Origin: Chromobacterium paludis
Lineage (GTDB): Bacteria; Pseudomonadota; Gammaproteobacteria; Burkholderiales; Chromobacteriaceae
Length of the DNA: 64,000 bases
Assembly: GCF_008275125.1 (NCBI RefSeq)
Contig: NZ_CP043473.1
Span: forward strand, 4,215,775 to 4,279,774
Reading direction: 5' to 3'
Below, in pieces: positions 19,962 through 29,510 of the stretch; within the stretch, counting starts at the first letter, position 1; every line of letters begins with the position of its first letter. The notes beneath the pieces were generated by a model. It made no database searches, was not told the origin of the DNA, and worked only from the letters and a program-made list of their open reading frames with translations. Both the position numbers and the translations under genes were made by a program.

Positions 19962-20986
19962 GAGTTGCATTTATATTACCATCAAATGCGAAAGCTGCAC
20001 CTAATGTAGTTGCTAGCCTTTTAATAAAGCAATTAGTGAAGAGTAATATTGTAGTTGATTTATTTGTTTTTAAATTTTCTGAAGTTGATCGTGAGTTGCC
20101 TTTTGAAATCAAACCAGTTTTATTGAATTTTAAATTTGAATTTTCTAATTATGACATTGTGCATTCTATGGGTTTTAAACCTGATTTATTCGTCTTTATG
20201 AATAAAATGCTAGGTAAAATTGGCAGCTGTAAGATTGTTACTACAATTCATAGTGATGTAAAAAAAGATCTCATAGACTTGTATGGATTTTGTCGTGGCT
20301 TTTTTTTCTCAACATTATGGCGATGCGCTAGCTGCAAATTTGATGCAAGGATATTTCTGAATAACATTCAGATGTCTAATTTTGGATTTCATTCGAAGTA
20401 TCTTATTAACAGGGTTATTCCAAATGCGGTAGAGCTTTCTGATTATAAATTTAGTTGGCAAGTGAAGATGAAAAATATAGTTCTTTATTGTGGAGCATTG
20501 AGGGATATAAAAGGCGTAGATATTGCATTAAATTCAGTAAGATTTTCAAATTTATTTAATTTAGATGTAGTGGGTGATGGGAGTAAGAGATCTGTTCGTA
20601 GGTATCATGATATTGTTAAACAAAATGATATAGAAGGGCGTGTAAGATTTTTAGGACATTCAAGTGATGTCAATACTCTACTTTCAAAATATAAAATAAT
20701 TATTGTTCCTTCTCGCTCTGAAGGATTTGGATTGATAATATTAGAAGCTATATATAGCGGGCTGTATGTTATTTGTAATGATATACCTGAGCTAAGAAGT
20801 TTATTTAATAATTTTCCAGTTTTTTTCTACAAGGAAAATGATGCAAAAAGCCTTGCGTTGGTGATAGAAAAAATATTGGACTTGCCGGATATACGCAGTG
20901 TTGATAATTTTTTTAAGGAAAAATTTGCACCTGATATAATGGGAAGGGCATATATTAATGTGTATAAAGAGCTTGCAGCCGAGTAA
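19958..20986 (+). CDS. Glycosyltransferase family 4 (group 1)
   Basis: It is 342 aa with a GT-B fold. It begins MRVAFILPSNAKAAPNVVAS. The C-terminal domain has the family features: IVLYCGALRDIKGVDIAL, the connector VVGDGSKRSVRRYHDIV, VRFLGHSSDV, and the E-x7-E motif in SEGFGLIILEAIYSG. It is translationally coupled to the wzy candidate by a 4-base overlap. It very likely adds one residue of the O-unit. The sugar is unknown. AT-rich codon use matches the rest of the core. Confidence 0.86.
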   Translation: MRVAFILPSNAKAAPNVVASLLIKQLVKSNIVVDLFVFKFSEVDRELPFEIKPVLLNFKFEFSNYDIVHSMGFKPDLFVFMNKMLGKIGSCKIVTTIHSDVKKDLIDLYGFCRGFFFSTLWRCASCKFDARIFLNNIQMSNFGFHSKYLINRVIPNAVELSDYKFSWQVKMKNIVLYCGALRDIKGVDIALNSVRFSNLFNLDVVGDGSKRSVRRYHDIVKQNDIEGRVRFLGHSSDVNTLLSKYKIIIVPSRSEGFGLIILEAIYSGLYVICNDIPELRSLFNNFPVFFYKENDAKSLALVIEKILDLPDIRSVDNFFKEKFAPDIMGRAYINVYKELAAE

Positions 20987-21074
20987 ATAGATGGCTAATG
21001 TGTTAAATTAAATTATTTGTATGGTGATCTACATTAATATTTGTTCTGTATGTTGTGTAAAATGATAATTAAAA

Positions 21075-21096
21075 TTGCCAATCCTTGGATTGGCAA
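21075..21096 (+). terminator. Hairpin after the wzy-GT4 gene pair
   Basis: A near-perfect stem (TTGCCAATCC / GGATTGGCAA) is followed by AAAACAAGTTT. It lies about 90 bases after the GT4 stop. The tail is not T-rich, so termination efficiency is unclear. Confidence 0.45.
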
Positions 21097-21099
21097 AAC

Positions 21100-22650
21100 A
21101 AGTTTAATAGATGTCAAGTTTTAGATTTTTGGCTCCTCTCTATTCGAATAATATATGGAGCGCTGTTTTTGGCCTGAATCGATGTTCACTAATTTATTGA
21201 TAGTCCTATTGAATATTTGAGGTAGAACAGCACCTAACGCTTCAATATTTAGACAAGATTGTTTCTGGATTCGAAACTATGCCTTGCCAGCCTATTATTG
21301 ATCTAGCTGTTGAAGATCCCATTTCAGCTGATGGAGAAGGGTGATTAACCAGCAATATCCAACTGAGTAATACTCAGTTCCTAATTCACGCTGAAGCATA
21401 TGGTGAGCATGGTTATTGGATACGAAATAAAATTTTGGTCTGTGAAATGCAAAGCGGCTTTGGTGATGGAAATAATCGGGGCAAAACTGCGGTGCCCGAG
21501 GTTTTGTATTTTCCCTTTACAAGTGAGGACTGGGGCGCTAATAGAAGCAACGGCATAGGGTATATTCTATAGGTCAAGCTGATGAAAGACCACAAACAAT
21601 ATAAAAACCCGATTAGGGATCTATATGACGTTTACTTGACGCCATGCAGGAGCTACTGGGCTAAAAAATTTCAATGACCTGCAGGGCAAAGGATGATAAG
21701 TAACCAAGTTAGATCGACAAGGGTTAGCTAAGGTTAATATCCAAATATTGATGCGAAAGTTGTGGTCCTGGTTGGCATGCCCAGATGCACGGTGTCTTTT
21801 CCCGTGTAGGAGACTGTGCTGAAACTCCAACGGCACTTTTTGGTAACGATCAACGCGATGAACGAGGAGAATCGGCATTTGGCTGTAACTAGGTCGCTAG
21901 CCTTGTAAGCTTCAACAAGAAGGCCATACAAACAATTTCAAACGGTGAAGAAACGTCAGATGTCCTTTGTTCCCTCGAGCAGGCATTGTCCTCGATAGTC
22001 CAACGGTCTAATGCCGATGGGCTACTGATTAGAGCTGGCAAAATCGGACGCTGCGGCCTGATGCTTCTGATCCGATGCTAATTGCTTGGCTTGGATTTTC
22101 GCGCAGCGGCTAGTCGAAAACGGTAGAATCTGCGTTATAGAATGTATAGATCAGTAATTTGGCAGTTTGTGATGTGTGCGGGAAAAATTTTAGGTGAGAA
22201 GCGATAACGATATGTTGTTCATCAGCAGGTACTACACGGCGCTGGTCAAAGAGTTACGGTGTACACGCAAGTTCATTGCGTCGAAAGTCTGAAAATATCA
22301 GTCGAGTCGTAGCGGGATGATTTTTTCCCATATCAACCAGCGTCCGCATCGGTACGGTAGATGCAAACACTGGATAACGAATATAAATTAGCAGCCTGGT
22401 TTGAGTAGAAGCTGCTGGATCATTGCATTTGGATGATCATTGCTTTGTTGTTGTACGGTTTAAAAATGCGTAGCCATACTACTACGGGTGGGCAAGTTTC
22501 CAGATGCGCTTGCTCAAATTATTGTTTTAGCTGTGATAGCTACACAGGAGTGGGGTAGCCAGAGCCCCCGCAGGCAGTTCTGATTGTTTCCAATGATTGT
22601 CGGAAGTGCGTAGTCAAAGATATCCATTGAAGCTCCCAATCGGTGTGGTG
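21100..22650. other. Long gene-free spacer with coding-like debris
   Basis: No intact gene is present. On the plus strand about 21764-21900 a frame interrupted by stops reads KVVVLVGMPRCTVSF, then ETVLKLQRHFLVTINAMNEE, then NRHLAVTRSLAL. It looks like part of a decayed protein gene, perhaps of a mobile element, but no family could be named. The rest shows only short open frames on the minus strand (21413-21931). Confidence 0.4.
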
Positions 22651-22659
22651 AAGTAAGTC

Positions 22660-22900
22660 TTGGAACAGAGCTTGCTCTTTGCAGAGGCTGAGCGAAGATT
22701 GGTGATTGCCAAATACGCGCTGTAAAATGGGTGGTTTGATCGGTAAGCCGGTGGTGATAAACCTGCGCCTGCAGTGTGCAGCGTTACCTTGTTGGAGGCT
22801 GAGAAACGATGGCTGCGTAAGGAGCTAGCTAAGAATTGTCTGGGGCGCGATGTGATATAAAAAATGCAACATATTTTGTTTAAACAGACAGCTGTTGATT
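22660..22900 (+). pseudogene. Possible decayed IS3-family OrfA remnant
   Basis: Plus-strand codons near 22785-22860 read TLLEAEKRWLRKELAKN followed by RDVI, stop, KMQHILF. This resembles the coiled-coil end of IS3-family OrfA proteins (LE.ENRRLRREL....ERDILKKATAFF). An upstream piece near 22685 (FAEAERRLVIAKYAL) may belong to the same gene. No OrfB remains could be traced downstream, and the element ends are unknown. Confidence 0.35.
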
Positions 22901-23475
22901 GATTTAGATGAGCTACCGATACTGCAAAGATATTAGTTTCATGCTCTTTGCGCATACTATTTCAGAAATTTTTCAGCATTTTATATACGTTATAGTAAGG
23001 TTAGGAATTGATATAACCCTTTTCATGTGGTGTTGCACGAATTTTAGACATCTAAAGCTTATTTGTTAATTTTTTACTGATTAACAATGGTGCCATCTAC
23101 TAGGTAGATACCTACATTGTGAAAATTATAATAGTTGCTATTTTCTTTCAAATGTGTCTAGCGCTTTTAGTATTGAGTAAATTGCTTAGATATGTGTTTT
23201 GGTTGAACGGGTTAAATCTTAACTGAGGCAATGGTTGAATTGATGGTGAAAAATTAATCTGATCACCCTTAGAATGGCTATCGTGATAATAAGTGATTCA
23301 AATACGGACGTGCTTGTACCTACAGTAGGCTTTGGCACTTACGAATTTTCAAATTAGAAATTTACGATTAGGCATCGTAAGAGAAGAGTACCTGAATAAG
23401 ATTGCATGGATGGTATTCAAATCTAACTTGATTTTTTATTATAATATTGTTTTATTTTTAATGTAGGTGAGTGGC
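22901..23475. other. AT-rich spacer upstream of the heptose block
   Basis: About 570 bases, very AT-rich and without a gene. It should contain the promoter for the SDR-GT2-heptose genes. An AGGTGAG ribosome binding sequence at its end serves ATG 23476. Confidence 0.4.
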
Positions 23476-24465
23476 ATGTATACAATTTCTCCATTTCCCA
23501 TTTCTATCGTAGTGGGAGGAGCTGGTTTCATTGGTGCAAATCTTTGTTCGATGCTGTTGGAGGCTGGACGAACGGTTGTAGTTGTTGATAACCTTTTACG
23601 TGGAAGTCGGGAGTATTTGGATTCTGAGTTTATTTCCTCTCGATTGTTCTTTATAGAAGCTGATCTTTCGGATAGGGTATCTGCGGAGTTGGCATTTACT
23701 AAGGCTCTTTCGTTTGGAACCGTTGATGAAGTTTGGCATTTAGCGGCAAACTCGGACATCCCTGCAGGTGTGGAAGATGCTGATGTTGATTTGAAGGATA
23801 CCTTCTTAACAACTGTAGAGATACTGCGTTGCATGAAGAAATATAAAATTGGCAAGCTTTTTTTCGCTTCAAGTTCAGCAATTTATGGAGATCTTGGTGA
23901 TCAGCCGCTGCATGAGGAAATTGGTCCCCTTCTACCAATATCAAACTATGGTGCGATGAAACTGGCATCAGAGGCGATCATAAGTGCGGCAGCTGAAAGC
24001 CACCTTGAAAAAGCTTGTTTATTTCGCTTTCCTAATGTTGTGGGTGTGCCTGCTACCCATGGCGTCATCTTGGATTTTGTACGGAAACTAAAAGCGAATA
24101 ATGGGCACCATCTTGAAGTACTGGGAAACGGTACTCAGCGTAAGTCTTACCTACACGTAAGTGACCTTGTTTCAGCTATGCTGCATATCCGTGCCCGCAC
24201 AGATTTACCTAAGATCTTTCCTATTAATATTGGCCCTATTGATGAGGGAGTCTATGTTCACTGGATAGCTGAGCAGGTTGTCCAGCGTGTGGCGCCAGAT
24301 GCAGATATTTACTTTGGTAATAGTAATCGCGGTTGGATTGGCGATGTTCCTAAATTCCATTACTCTACGTCCAAGGTTCAAGATTTAGGTTGGAAGCCAG
24401 AGCTAGGATCTGAGGCTGCAGTACTTTGCGCAATTAATGAAATAGCTTGTCAAGAAGGCTTTTAG
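23476..24465 (+). CDS. NAD-dependent epimerase/dehydratase (extended SDR)
   Basis: It is 329 aa from ATG 23476, with AGGTGAG just upstream; GTG 23467 is the alternative start. The Rossmann loop is VVGGAGFIGANLCSMLLEAG. It is followed by VVVDNLLRGSREYL, ASSSAIYGDLG and the catalytic Tyr-x3-Lys in SNYGAMKLASE. It resembles UDP-glucose 4-epimerase-type enzymes. It heads a run of coupled genes that ends in a GDP-heptose pathway, so it may act on a GDP-heptose derivative or a UDP sugar of the O-unit. The sequence does not decide between these. Confidence 0.78.
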   Translation: MYTISPFPISIVVGGAGFIGANLCSMLLEAGRTVVVVDNLLRGSREYLDSEFISSRLFFIEADLSDRVSAELAFTKALSFGTVDEVWHLAANSDIPAGVEDADVDLKDTFLTTVEILRCMKKYKIGKLFFASSSAIYGDLGDQPLHEEIGPLLPISNYGAMKLASEAIISAAAESHLEKACLFRFPNVVGVPATHGVILDFVRKLKANNGHHLEVLGNGTQRKSYLHVSDLVSAMLHIRARTDLPKIFPINIGPIDEGVYVHWIAEQVVQRVAPDADIYFGNSNRGWIGDVPKFHYSTSKVQDLGWKPELGSEAAVLCAINEIACQEGF

Positions 24466-24473
24466 GAATTGTT

Positions 24474-25301
24474 ATGCGTGATCTAACTCCACGTATTAGC
24501 ATTGTGGTACCTACTTTCAATGAGGCACCTCATATCATTCGCGCTAGCCTTGAAAGCATTCAGCGTCAGACCTTCACGGACTACGAATGCATTGTTGTTG
24601 ATGAGAGTACTCAGCCGGAACTTGCCGAATACTGCCGAGTAGTTTGCTCTGAGGATTCTAGATTTGTTTATATACATCCAAATGAGCGTCTTGGATTAGC
24701 TAAAAGCCTTAATCTTGCAATTTCTATGTCTCGTGGGAATTTGATCGCAAGATTTGATTCTGATGATATTTGTATTTCGGACCGGCTTGCGCTTCAAGTT
24801 GCATTTCTTGATGCTCACCCGGAAGTATCATTGGTTGGTGGGGCGCTTGAGATTATAAACAGTGAGGGCAATACGCTTGCTCATCGCCTATATCCTGAGT
24901 CCTCTTCAGATATTGCGAAAGGTATGCAGGTTACGAACACGATTGCGCACCCGACAGTCATGTTTCGTAAAGAAGTTTTTGAACGATATGGTGGATATAA
25001 TGGTGATTATCGTTTCTCGGAAGATTTGGAGCTGTGGTTGCGGTGGCTTAATGCGGGGCTTAAATTTGCTAATTTACAAAAAGTACTCGTTCAGTATAGG
25101 CAAGACAGTACTTGTCGGAATCAAAAACATTGGCGGTATAATCTGAAAGCACGCATTTCAAACTTCTGTATCCGCTATTTAATTATCCGTATTTTGGGTA
25201 TAGCTGCTATTGCTTTTTGGGCTGTGCTACCTAACCCAGTTCAGGAGTTTTTCTTTAAGCTCCTGATCTTACAGCGCCGCAATCAGGGAGTGCCACAGTG
25301 A
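24474..25301 (+). CDS. Glycosyltransferase family 2
   Basis: It is 275 aa from ATG 24474, preceded by AGGAA; upstream codons in the frame overlap the SDR gene and lack homology. The GT-A motifs are ISIVVPTFNEAPHIIRASLE, CIVVDEST and the nucleotide-sugar site ARFDSDDI. Further on, VTNTIAHPTVMFRKEVF and the catalytic ED in FSEDLELWLRW are typical of the family. A hydrophobic stretch near the C-terminus (LGIAAIAFWAVLPNPVQEF) may attach it to the membrane. It overlaps the heptose fusion gene by four bases. Confidence 0.88.
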   Translation: MRDLTPRISIVVPTFNEAPHIIRASLESIQRQTFTDYECIVVDESTQPELAEYCRVVCSEDSRFVYIHPNERLGLAKSLNLAISMSRGNLIARFDSDDICISDRLALQVAFLDAHPEVSLVGGALEIINSEGNTLAHRLYPESSSDIAKGMQVTNTIAHPTVMFRKEVFERYGGYNGDYRFSEDLELWLRWLNAGLKFANLQKVLVQYRQDSTCRNQKHWRYNLKARISNFCIRYLIIRILGIAAIAFWAVLPNPVQEFFFKLLILQRRNQGVPQ

Positions 25302-27238
25302 GTGAGTTAGCAAAGAAGAGTAACGTAGCAATTTTGGCTGGTGGGATGGGGACGAGGCTCCGAGAACGTAGCGGCGATCTACCAAAGCCCATGGTGCCAG
25401 TGCTCGGTAAACCGGTGTTACAGCATCAAATTGAATTATGTCGGAAGTATGGATTTACTGACATTGCATTATTGGTGCAGCATCGCTACGAGAAAATCGC
25501 TGACTTCTTTGGTGATGGTTCGGCTTTCGATGTATCGCTCACCTATGTGATAGAGGAGGTGCCACGCGGGACTGCCGGTGCACTACGTGACGCATTGCCT
25601 ATTCTTGACGAGCGTTTTTTAGTTTTGTATGGCGATACTTTTATTGATGTCAACTTGCGAAAATTTTGGAATGCGCATATATCATCTAGTGCGGCTGGCA
25701 TGTTATTGCTACACCCAAATGATCATCCGCAAGATTCTGATTTGGTTGATATTGATAGTCAAGGTAAAGTGCAAGGTATCCTTCCATACCCACACCCACC
25801 GGGTCGGGTTGTGCGAAATCTAGTCAATGCGGCTTTGTATGTACTTGAGCGTGATGGGCTGGAAGATGTGACACCTGCTAAAGGTAAGGCTGATATCGCG
25901 AAGAACATGTTTCCGCTCATGTTAGGCTTGGGGCGGCATCTTCATGGATACATAACCCCAGAATATATTAAGGACATGGGGACGCCTGATCGCCTTGACA
26001 AAGTTGAGCGGGATTTGATCTTAGGCCTTCCGGAGAGGCTTTCATGCCGACATCTTCGTCGCGCGGTATTTCTTGATCGTGATGGTACGTTGAACCGTGA
26101 AGTTAATCATCTTAAGACTCGTGATCAACTGGAATTGCTGCCTGGTGTTGCCGCTGCAGTGCGTAGCTTAAACCGTAATGGTACTCTCGCTGTGGTCGTT
26201 ACTAATCAACCAGTTGTTGCTCGTGGTGATGTAACCCTCGAAGAGCTTGAGCAGATCCATGCTGGACTCGAGTCTGAGCTTGGTGCTGGTGGTGCTTTTC
26301 TTGATGGCCTATATTTTTGCCCACATCATCCTGACAAAGGTTTTCCTGGTGAGGTGATGGCGCTCAAGTTAGCTTGTCGTTGTCGTAAACCTGAACCAGG
26401 CCTCATAGATGTGGCCTGTCAAGATTTAAACATTGATCGGCATAACTCTTGGATGGTTGGTGATACAACCTCAGACATTGAGGCTGGTCAACGCGCAGGT
26501 GTGAGGACCATTCTGTTGCGAACTGGTTATGCAGGAGGTGATGCCAAGTGCAATATTCGTGCAGATTACACTTGCGCTGATTTGTCCGATGCAACTGATT
26601 GGATTCTTAGAGGGCATGCAGACCTGTCCCAGCGGATGATGTCGATAGCGATGACGGCGAGCCGTGGTAAACGTATTGTGTTGATAGGCGGACTTGCTCG
26701 CGCTGGTAAGAGTTTTGCGGCCCAAGTGCTAAAAGAACTACTACATTCGATTGGTTGTAAGTCTCATGTTATTTCTCTCGATGGATGGTTAAAACCGAAA
26801 TATTTGAGATCCGAGAGAGTTGGGGTGTGTGATCGCTATGAGTTGTCTAAGGTTGGTGGCTTGATCGCAGAGGTGGCCCGCTCTGCTTCGCGCGAGTTGC
26901 TTTGTGAACCATTGTATGACCGTGTCACTGGTACTGCTGGGGCGCTTTCGATAGAACACTCAATTGGGCCTAATGATGTCCTTATTGTTGAGGGTGTCCC
27001 TGCACTTTTGATAGATGAACTCAGTAGTTTGCAGGGTACTGTCAAAGTATATATTGATATTGATGAAGCTCTGCGTTCAAAAAGATTGGCTGCTGACTAC
27101 GCATGGAGAGATGTTCAAATTGATCAATCAATAAATACGTTGGCTATGAGAGAGTATGATGAAATTTCGATGGTTATGAAAACACGAGCGCTGGCAGAGT
27201 TTGTCGTTCAGCAGAAGTTAGGGAGGGAAAGTGAATGA
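25298..27238 (+). CDS. Three-domain fusion: heptose-1-P nucleotidyltransferase (HddC-like), HAD phosphatase (GmhB-like) and P-loop kinase-like domain
   Basis: A single 646-aa frame. Residues 1 to about 245 form a sugar nucleotidyltransferase (AILAGGMGTRLRERSGDLPK, VLYGDTFIDVN, VNAALYVLE). About 255-440 is a HAD phosphatase of the heptose-bisphosphate type: FLDRDGTLNREVNHL, zinc loop CPHHPD with ACRCRKPEPGLI, and WMVGDTTSDIEAGQRAG. About 455-646 is a P-loop domain with Walker A GGLARAGKS, an Asp in VISLDGWLKP and a Walker-B-like VLIVEGVPALL, resembling uridine kinase/phosphoribulokinase. GTG 25298 overlaps the GT2 stop, and the end overlaps hddA by four bases. The first two domains fit steps 4 and 3 of GDP-D-glycero-D-manno-heptose synthesis. 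The job of the third is unknown. Confidence 0.88.
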   Translation: MSELAKKSNVAILAGGMGTRLRERSGDLPKPMVPVLGKPVLQHQIELCRKYGFTDIALLVQHRYEKIADFFGDGSAFDVSLTYVIEEVPRGTAGALRDALPILDERFLVLYGDTFIDVNLRKFWNAHISSSAAGMLLLHPNDHPQDSDLVDIDSQGKVQGILPYPHPPGRVVRNLVNAALYVLERDGLEDVTPAKGKADIAKNMFPLMLGLGRHLHGYITPEYIKDMGTPDRLDKVERDLILGLPERLSCRHLRRAVFLDRDGTLNREVNHLKTRDQLELLPGVAAAVRSLNRNGTLAVVVTNQPVVARGDVTLEELEQIHAGLESELGAGGAFLDGLYFCPHHPDKGFPGEVMALKLACRCRKPEPGLIDVACQDLNIDRHNSWMVGDTTSDIEAGQRAGVRTILLRTGYAGGDAKCNIRADYTCADLSDATDWILRGHADLSQRMMSIAMTASRGKRIVLIGGLARAGKSFAAQVLKELLHSIGCKSHVISLDGWLKPKYLRSERVGVCDRYELSKVGGLIAEVARSASRELLCEPLYDRVTGTAGALSIEHSIGPNDVLIVEGVPALLIDELSSLQGTVKVYIDIDEALRSKRLAADYAWRDVQIDQSINTLAMREYDEISMVMKTRALAEFVVQQKLGRESE

Positions 27239-28221
27239 TTGTTAGTAAGACTCCATTGAGGATGAGCTTCGTGGGGGGGGGCAGTGATCTCCCTGCTTTC
27301 TATCGTGAGGAAGTCGGTGCTGTATTATCGACATCTATCGACAAGTATATATATGTTTGTGTTAACAAAAAATTTGATGGCAGAATACGAGTCAGTTATA
27401 CACGGACTGAAGATGTTGAGTTGAGGCAGCAAGTAGAGCATCCGCTTGTGCGCGAGGCTCTCGACTTACTTAGAATTGATGGCGGTATTGAAATTGTATC
27501 CATGGCGGATATTCCTTCTAAGGGGTCTGGCTTAGGGTCATCTAGTACCTACACAGTTGGCTTACTTAATGCCCTCTATGCGTATAGGAATCAATTTGCT
27601 TCAAAAGGTATACTGGCTGATCAGGCATGTGATATTGAGATCAATCGATGCGGAGAACCGATCGGTAAGCAGGATCAATATGCTGCAGCCTTTGGAGGCC
27701 TTAACCTTATCAGATTCCATCCAGATGATTCAGTTTCTGTAGATCCTGTTATCTGTAAGCCTGAGATATTGCAGATGATGGAAGATTCCATGATTGTATT
27801 TTTTACGGGCCGTACGCGTAGCGCATCTGCAGTGCTCGCGAATCAGTCTGTTGCTTTGCAGACTTCTGATCGTAAATCATTAATGCGTCGAATGGTGCAA
27901 TTAGCTTTTGAGATGAAAGAGCAGTTAGAGTCAGGGTCACTTGATTACTTCGGTGACTTGCTAGATGAGAATTGGAGACTTAAAGCACAACTTACTGAAG
28001 GTATTTCTGATCCACAAATTGATTCTTGGTATTCTCGGGGGCTTGCCAATGGTGCATTGGGAGGGAAATTACTAGGTGCTGGCAATGGAGGTTTTATATT
28101 GTTTTATGCACCAAAAGAAAGGCATCCTAAAATAATTTCTGCACTGGCTGAGTTGCAGCAAGTTAAATTCAGGTTTGATCGAGCAGGTGCTCAAATCGTT
28201 TTTTATCAACCGATTATGTGA
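27235..28221 (+). CDS. hddA: D-glycero-alpha-D-manno-heptose 7-phosphate kinase (GHMP family)
   Basis: It phosphorylates C-1 of heptose-7-phosphate to give the bisphosphate that the HAD domain of the upstream fusion would hydrolyse. It is 328 aa. The N-terminus TPLRMSFVGGGSDLPAFY is characteristic of HddA. The GHMP ATP loop is IPSKGSGLGSSSTYTVGLL, and the C-terminal motif is KLLGAGNGGFILFY. The start codon overlaps the fusion gene stop (ATGA). A nine-G run (27273-27281) encodes the conserved Gly-Gly-Gly at residues 14-16 and could act as a slippage switch. Confidence 0.92.
   Translation: MIVSKTPLRMSFVGGGSDLPAFYREEVGAVLSTSIDKYIYVCVNKKFDGRIRVSYTRTEDVELRQQVEHPLVREALDLLRIDGGIEIVSMADIPSKGSGLGSSSTYTVGLLNALYAYRNQFASKGILADQACDIEINRCGEPIGKQDQYAAAFGGLNLIRFHPDDSVSVDPVICKPEILQMMEDSMIVFFTGRTRSASAVLANQSVALQTSDRKSLMRRMVQLAFEMKEQLESGSLDYFGDLLDENWRLKAQLTEGISDPQIDSWYSRGLANGALGGKLLGAGNGGFILFYAPKERHPKIISALAELQQVKFRFDRAGAQIVFYQPIM
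27273..27281 (+). repeat. Poly-G tract (G9) near the 5' end of hddA
   Basis: Nine G bases span codons 13-16 (Val-Gly-Gly-Gly) only about 40 bases from the start codon. The amino acids are conserved in the family, but an uninterrupted G run is not required to encode them. The current length is in frame. Confidence 0.9.
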
Positions 28222-28227
28222 GTTTTC

Positions 28228-28797
28228 ATGTCTACAAATTTTACTGTCACTAATTATTTTGCTGCTCATGCTTTTTTGGGGCAGAAGATTGATACCGTTG
28301 CTTTTCAAAAAGGCATTGATATGATCAAGGCTGCTTTTGATAGCGGGAAGAAAATTATTACATGCGGTAATGGTGGTAGTGCATCAACTGCATCTCATTA
28401 CATTACTGACTGGAATAAGATGGTTCATCTCACGACAGGAAAAAAATTCCGAGGAGTTTCTTTGTGCGATAATGTCGGGCTGATAACTGCTTACGGAAAT
28501 GATTTGGCATATTCAGATGTTTTTTCAGGCCAGGTAGACGCCTTAATGGATGAGGGAGATTTGCTTGTTGCAGTAAGTGGTAGCGGAAATTCTCCTAATG
28601 TAATTAAGGCTATAGAGGCTGCTAAAAAGTCTGGTGGCATAGTTTTGGGTGTTGTAGGTTATGATGGTGGTAAGATGATGCCCATGTGTGATCATAATGT
28701 TTGGGTGCAATCCTTTGATATGCAACTTTGTGAAGATGTCCATCTTATGTTCGGACACATGGTAATGAAGACACTTTGTAATTTTTCAATAAAATAA
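28228..28797 (+). CDS. gmhA: Sedoheptulose-7-phosphate isomerase (SIS domain)
   Basis: First enzyme of heptose synthesis, converting sedoheptulose-7-phosphate to D-glycero-D-manno-heptose-7-phosphate. It is 189 aa, the normal length. The SIS-domain motifs are KKIITCGNGGSASTASHY, GVSLCDN and LLVAVSGSGNSPNVIKAIE. The C-terminal ELCEDVHLMFGHM-type helix (here QLCEDVHLMFGHMVMK) carries the metal/active-site residues. With hddA and the fusion enzyme it completes a GDP-D-glycero-alpha-D-manno-heptose pathway. The ADP-heptose core enzymes would normally be elsewhere in the genome. Confidence 0.93.
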   Translation: MSTNFTVTNYFAAHAFLGQKIDTVAFQKGIDMIKAAFDSGKKIITCGNGGSASTASHYITDWNKMVHLTTGKKFRGVSLCDNVGLITAYGNDLAYSDVFSGQVDALMDEGDLLVAVSGSGNSPNVIKAIEAAKKSGGIVLGVVGYDGGKMMPMCDHNVWVQSFDMQLCEDVHLMFGHMVMKTLCNFSIK

Positions 28798-29510
28798 TGA
28801 CCTGCTGAGCGACTTCTAAATCCAACAAGGTCTCCGTACTCGGTTATTATGATCACGCAATCTGAAAAATTTTTAAAGTCATCATCTTTTTATACGGTGG
28901 CTTTGTGTTTTGTAAGCATGCTTATTTTTTAATTTTTCTTTGGAGTCAAGCAGGGCAAGTTAAAAATAGAGTGACATTGTTTTCTAGAGATTTCTGAGGT
29001 GTTTGAAATACTATTTCCACTATTAGCTATTGCCGTTTTTAGAACCGCGCCGGCGCTTTGGATTGTAGAGCAGACTTGCCTAAATCCGTAAGCACTAAGA
29101 TTTATTTTAAAGAAGAAGTTCAGTAATGCTACTCCAGACTGCTTATGCAGTAATATGATTACTTGGTGAGGGAATTGTTTGGCTAAAGTGTCGTGGGTTT
29201 GTTAAATGCATGAGCAACTGGGTAAATGTTTAAGCGCTTTTCTTAATTAAACTCGATTGTCTAGGCATTTTTAGTAAATTCAATTGGCACAATGAGGCTC
29301 GGTGCATTTAGAAGCAGAAAATTGGCATGTTTCGCTATAAAATTTGACCGAAAATACTGATCCCTTGTATTAGAAATTTAGAGATCACTTACGATAAACG
29401 TTGTAGTTTTTCGTGGAGTTCAGCGTGGCTGATAAAGTTATGGGAAAATGAGTACATTTCCTTGCTCGCGGACGGGTTTATCTTGTAATTTTGTGATAGA
29501 AGGCAATTGA
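28798..29510. other. Gene-free spacer upstream of the WecA-like gene
   Basis: About 710 bases of AT-rich DNA with no supportable gene. It presumably holds the end of the heptose operon and the promoter of the next gene; neither could be located confidently. Confidence 0.4.
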
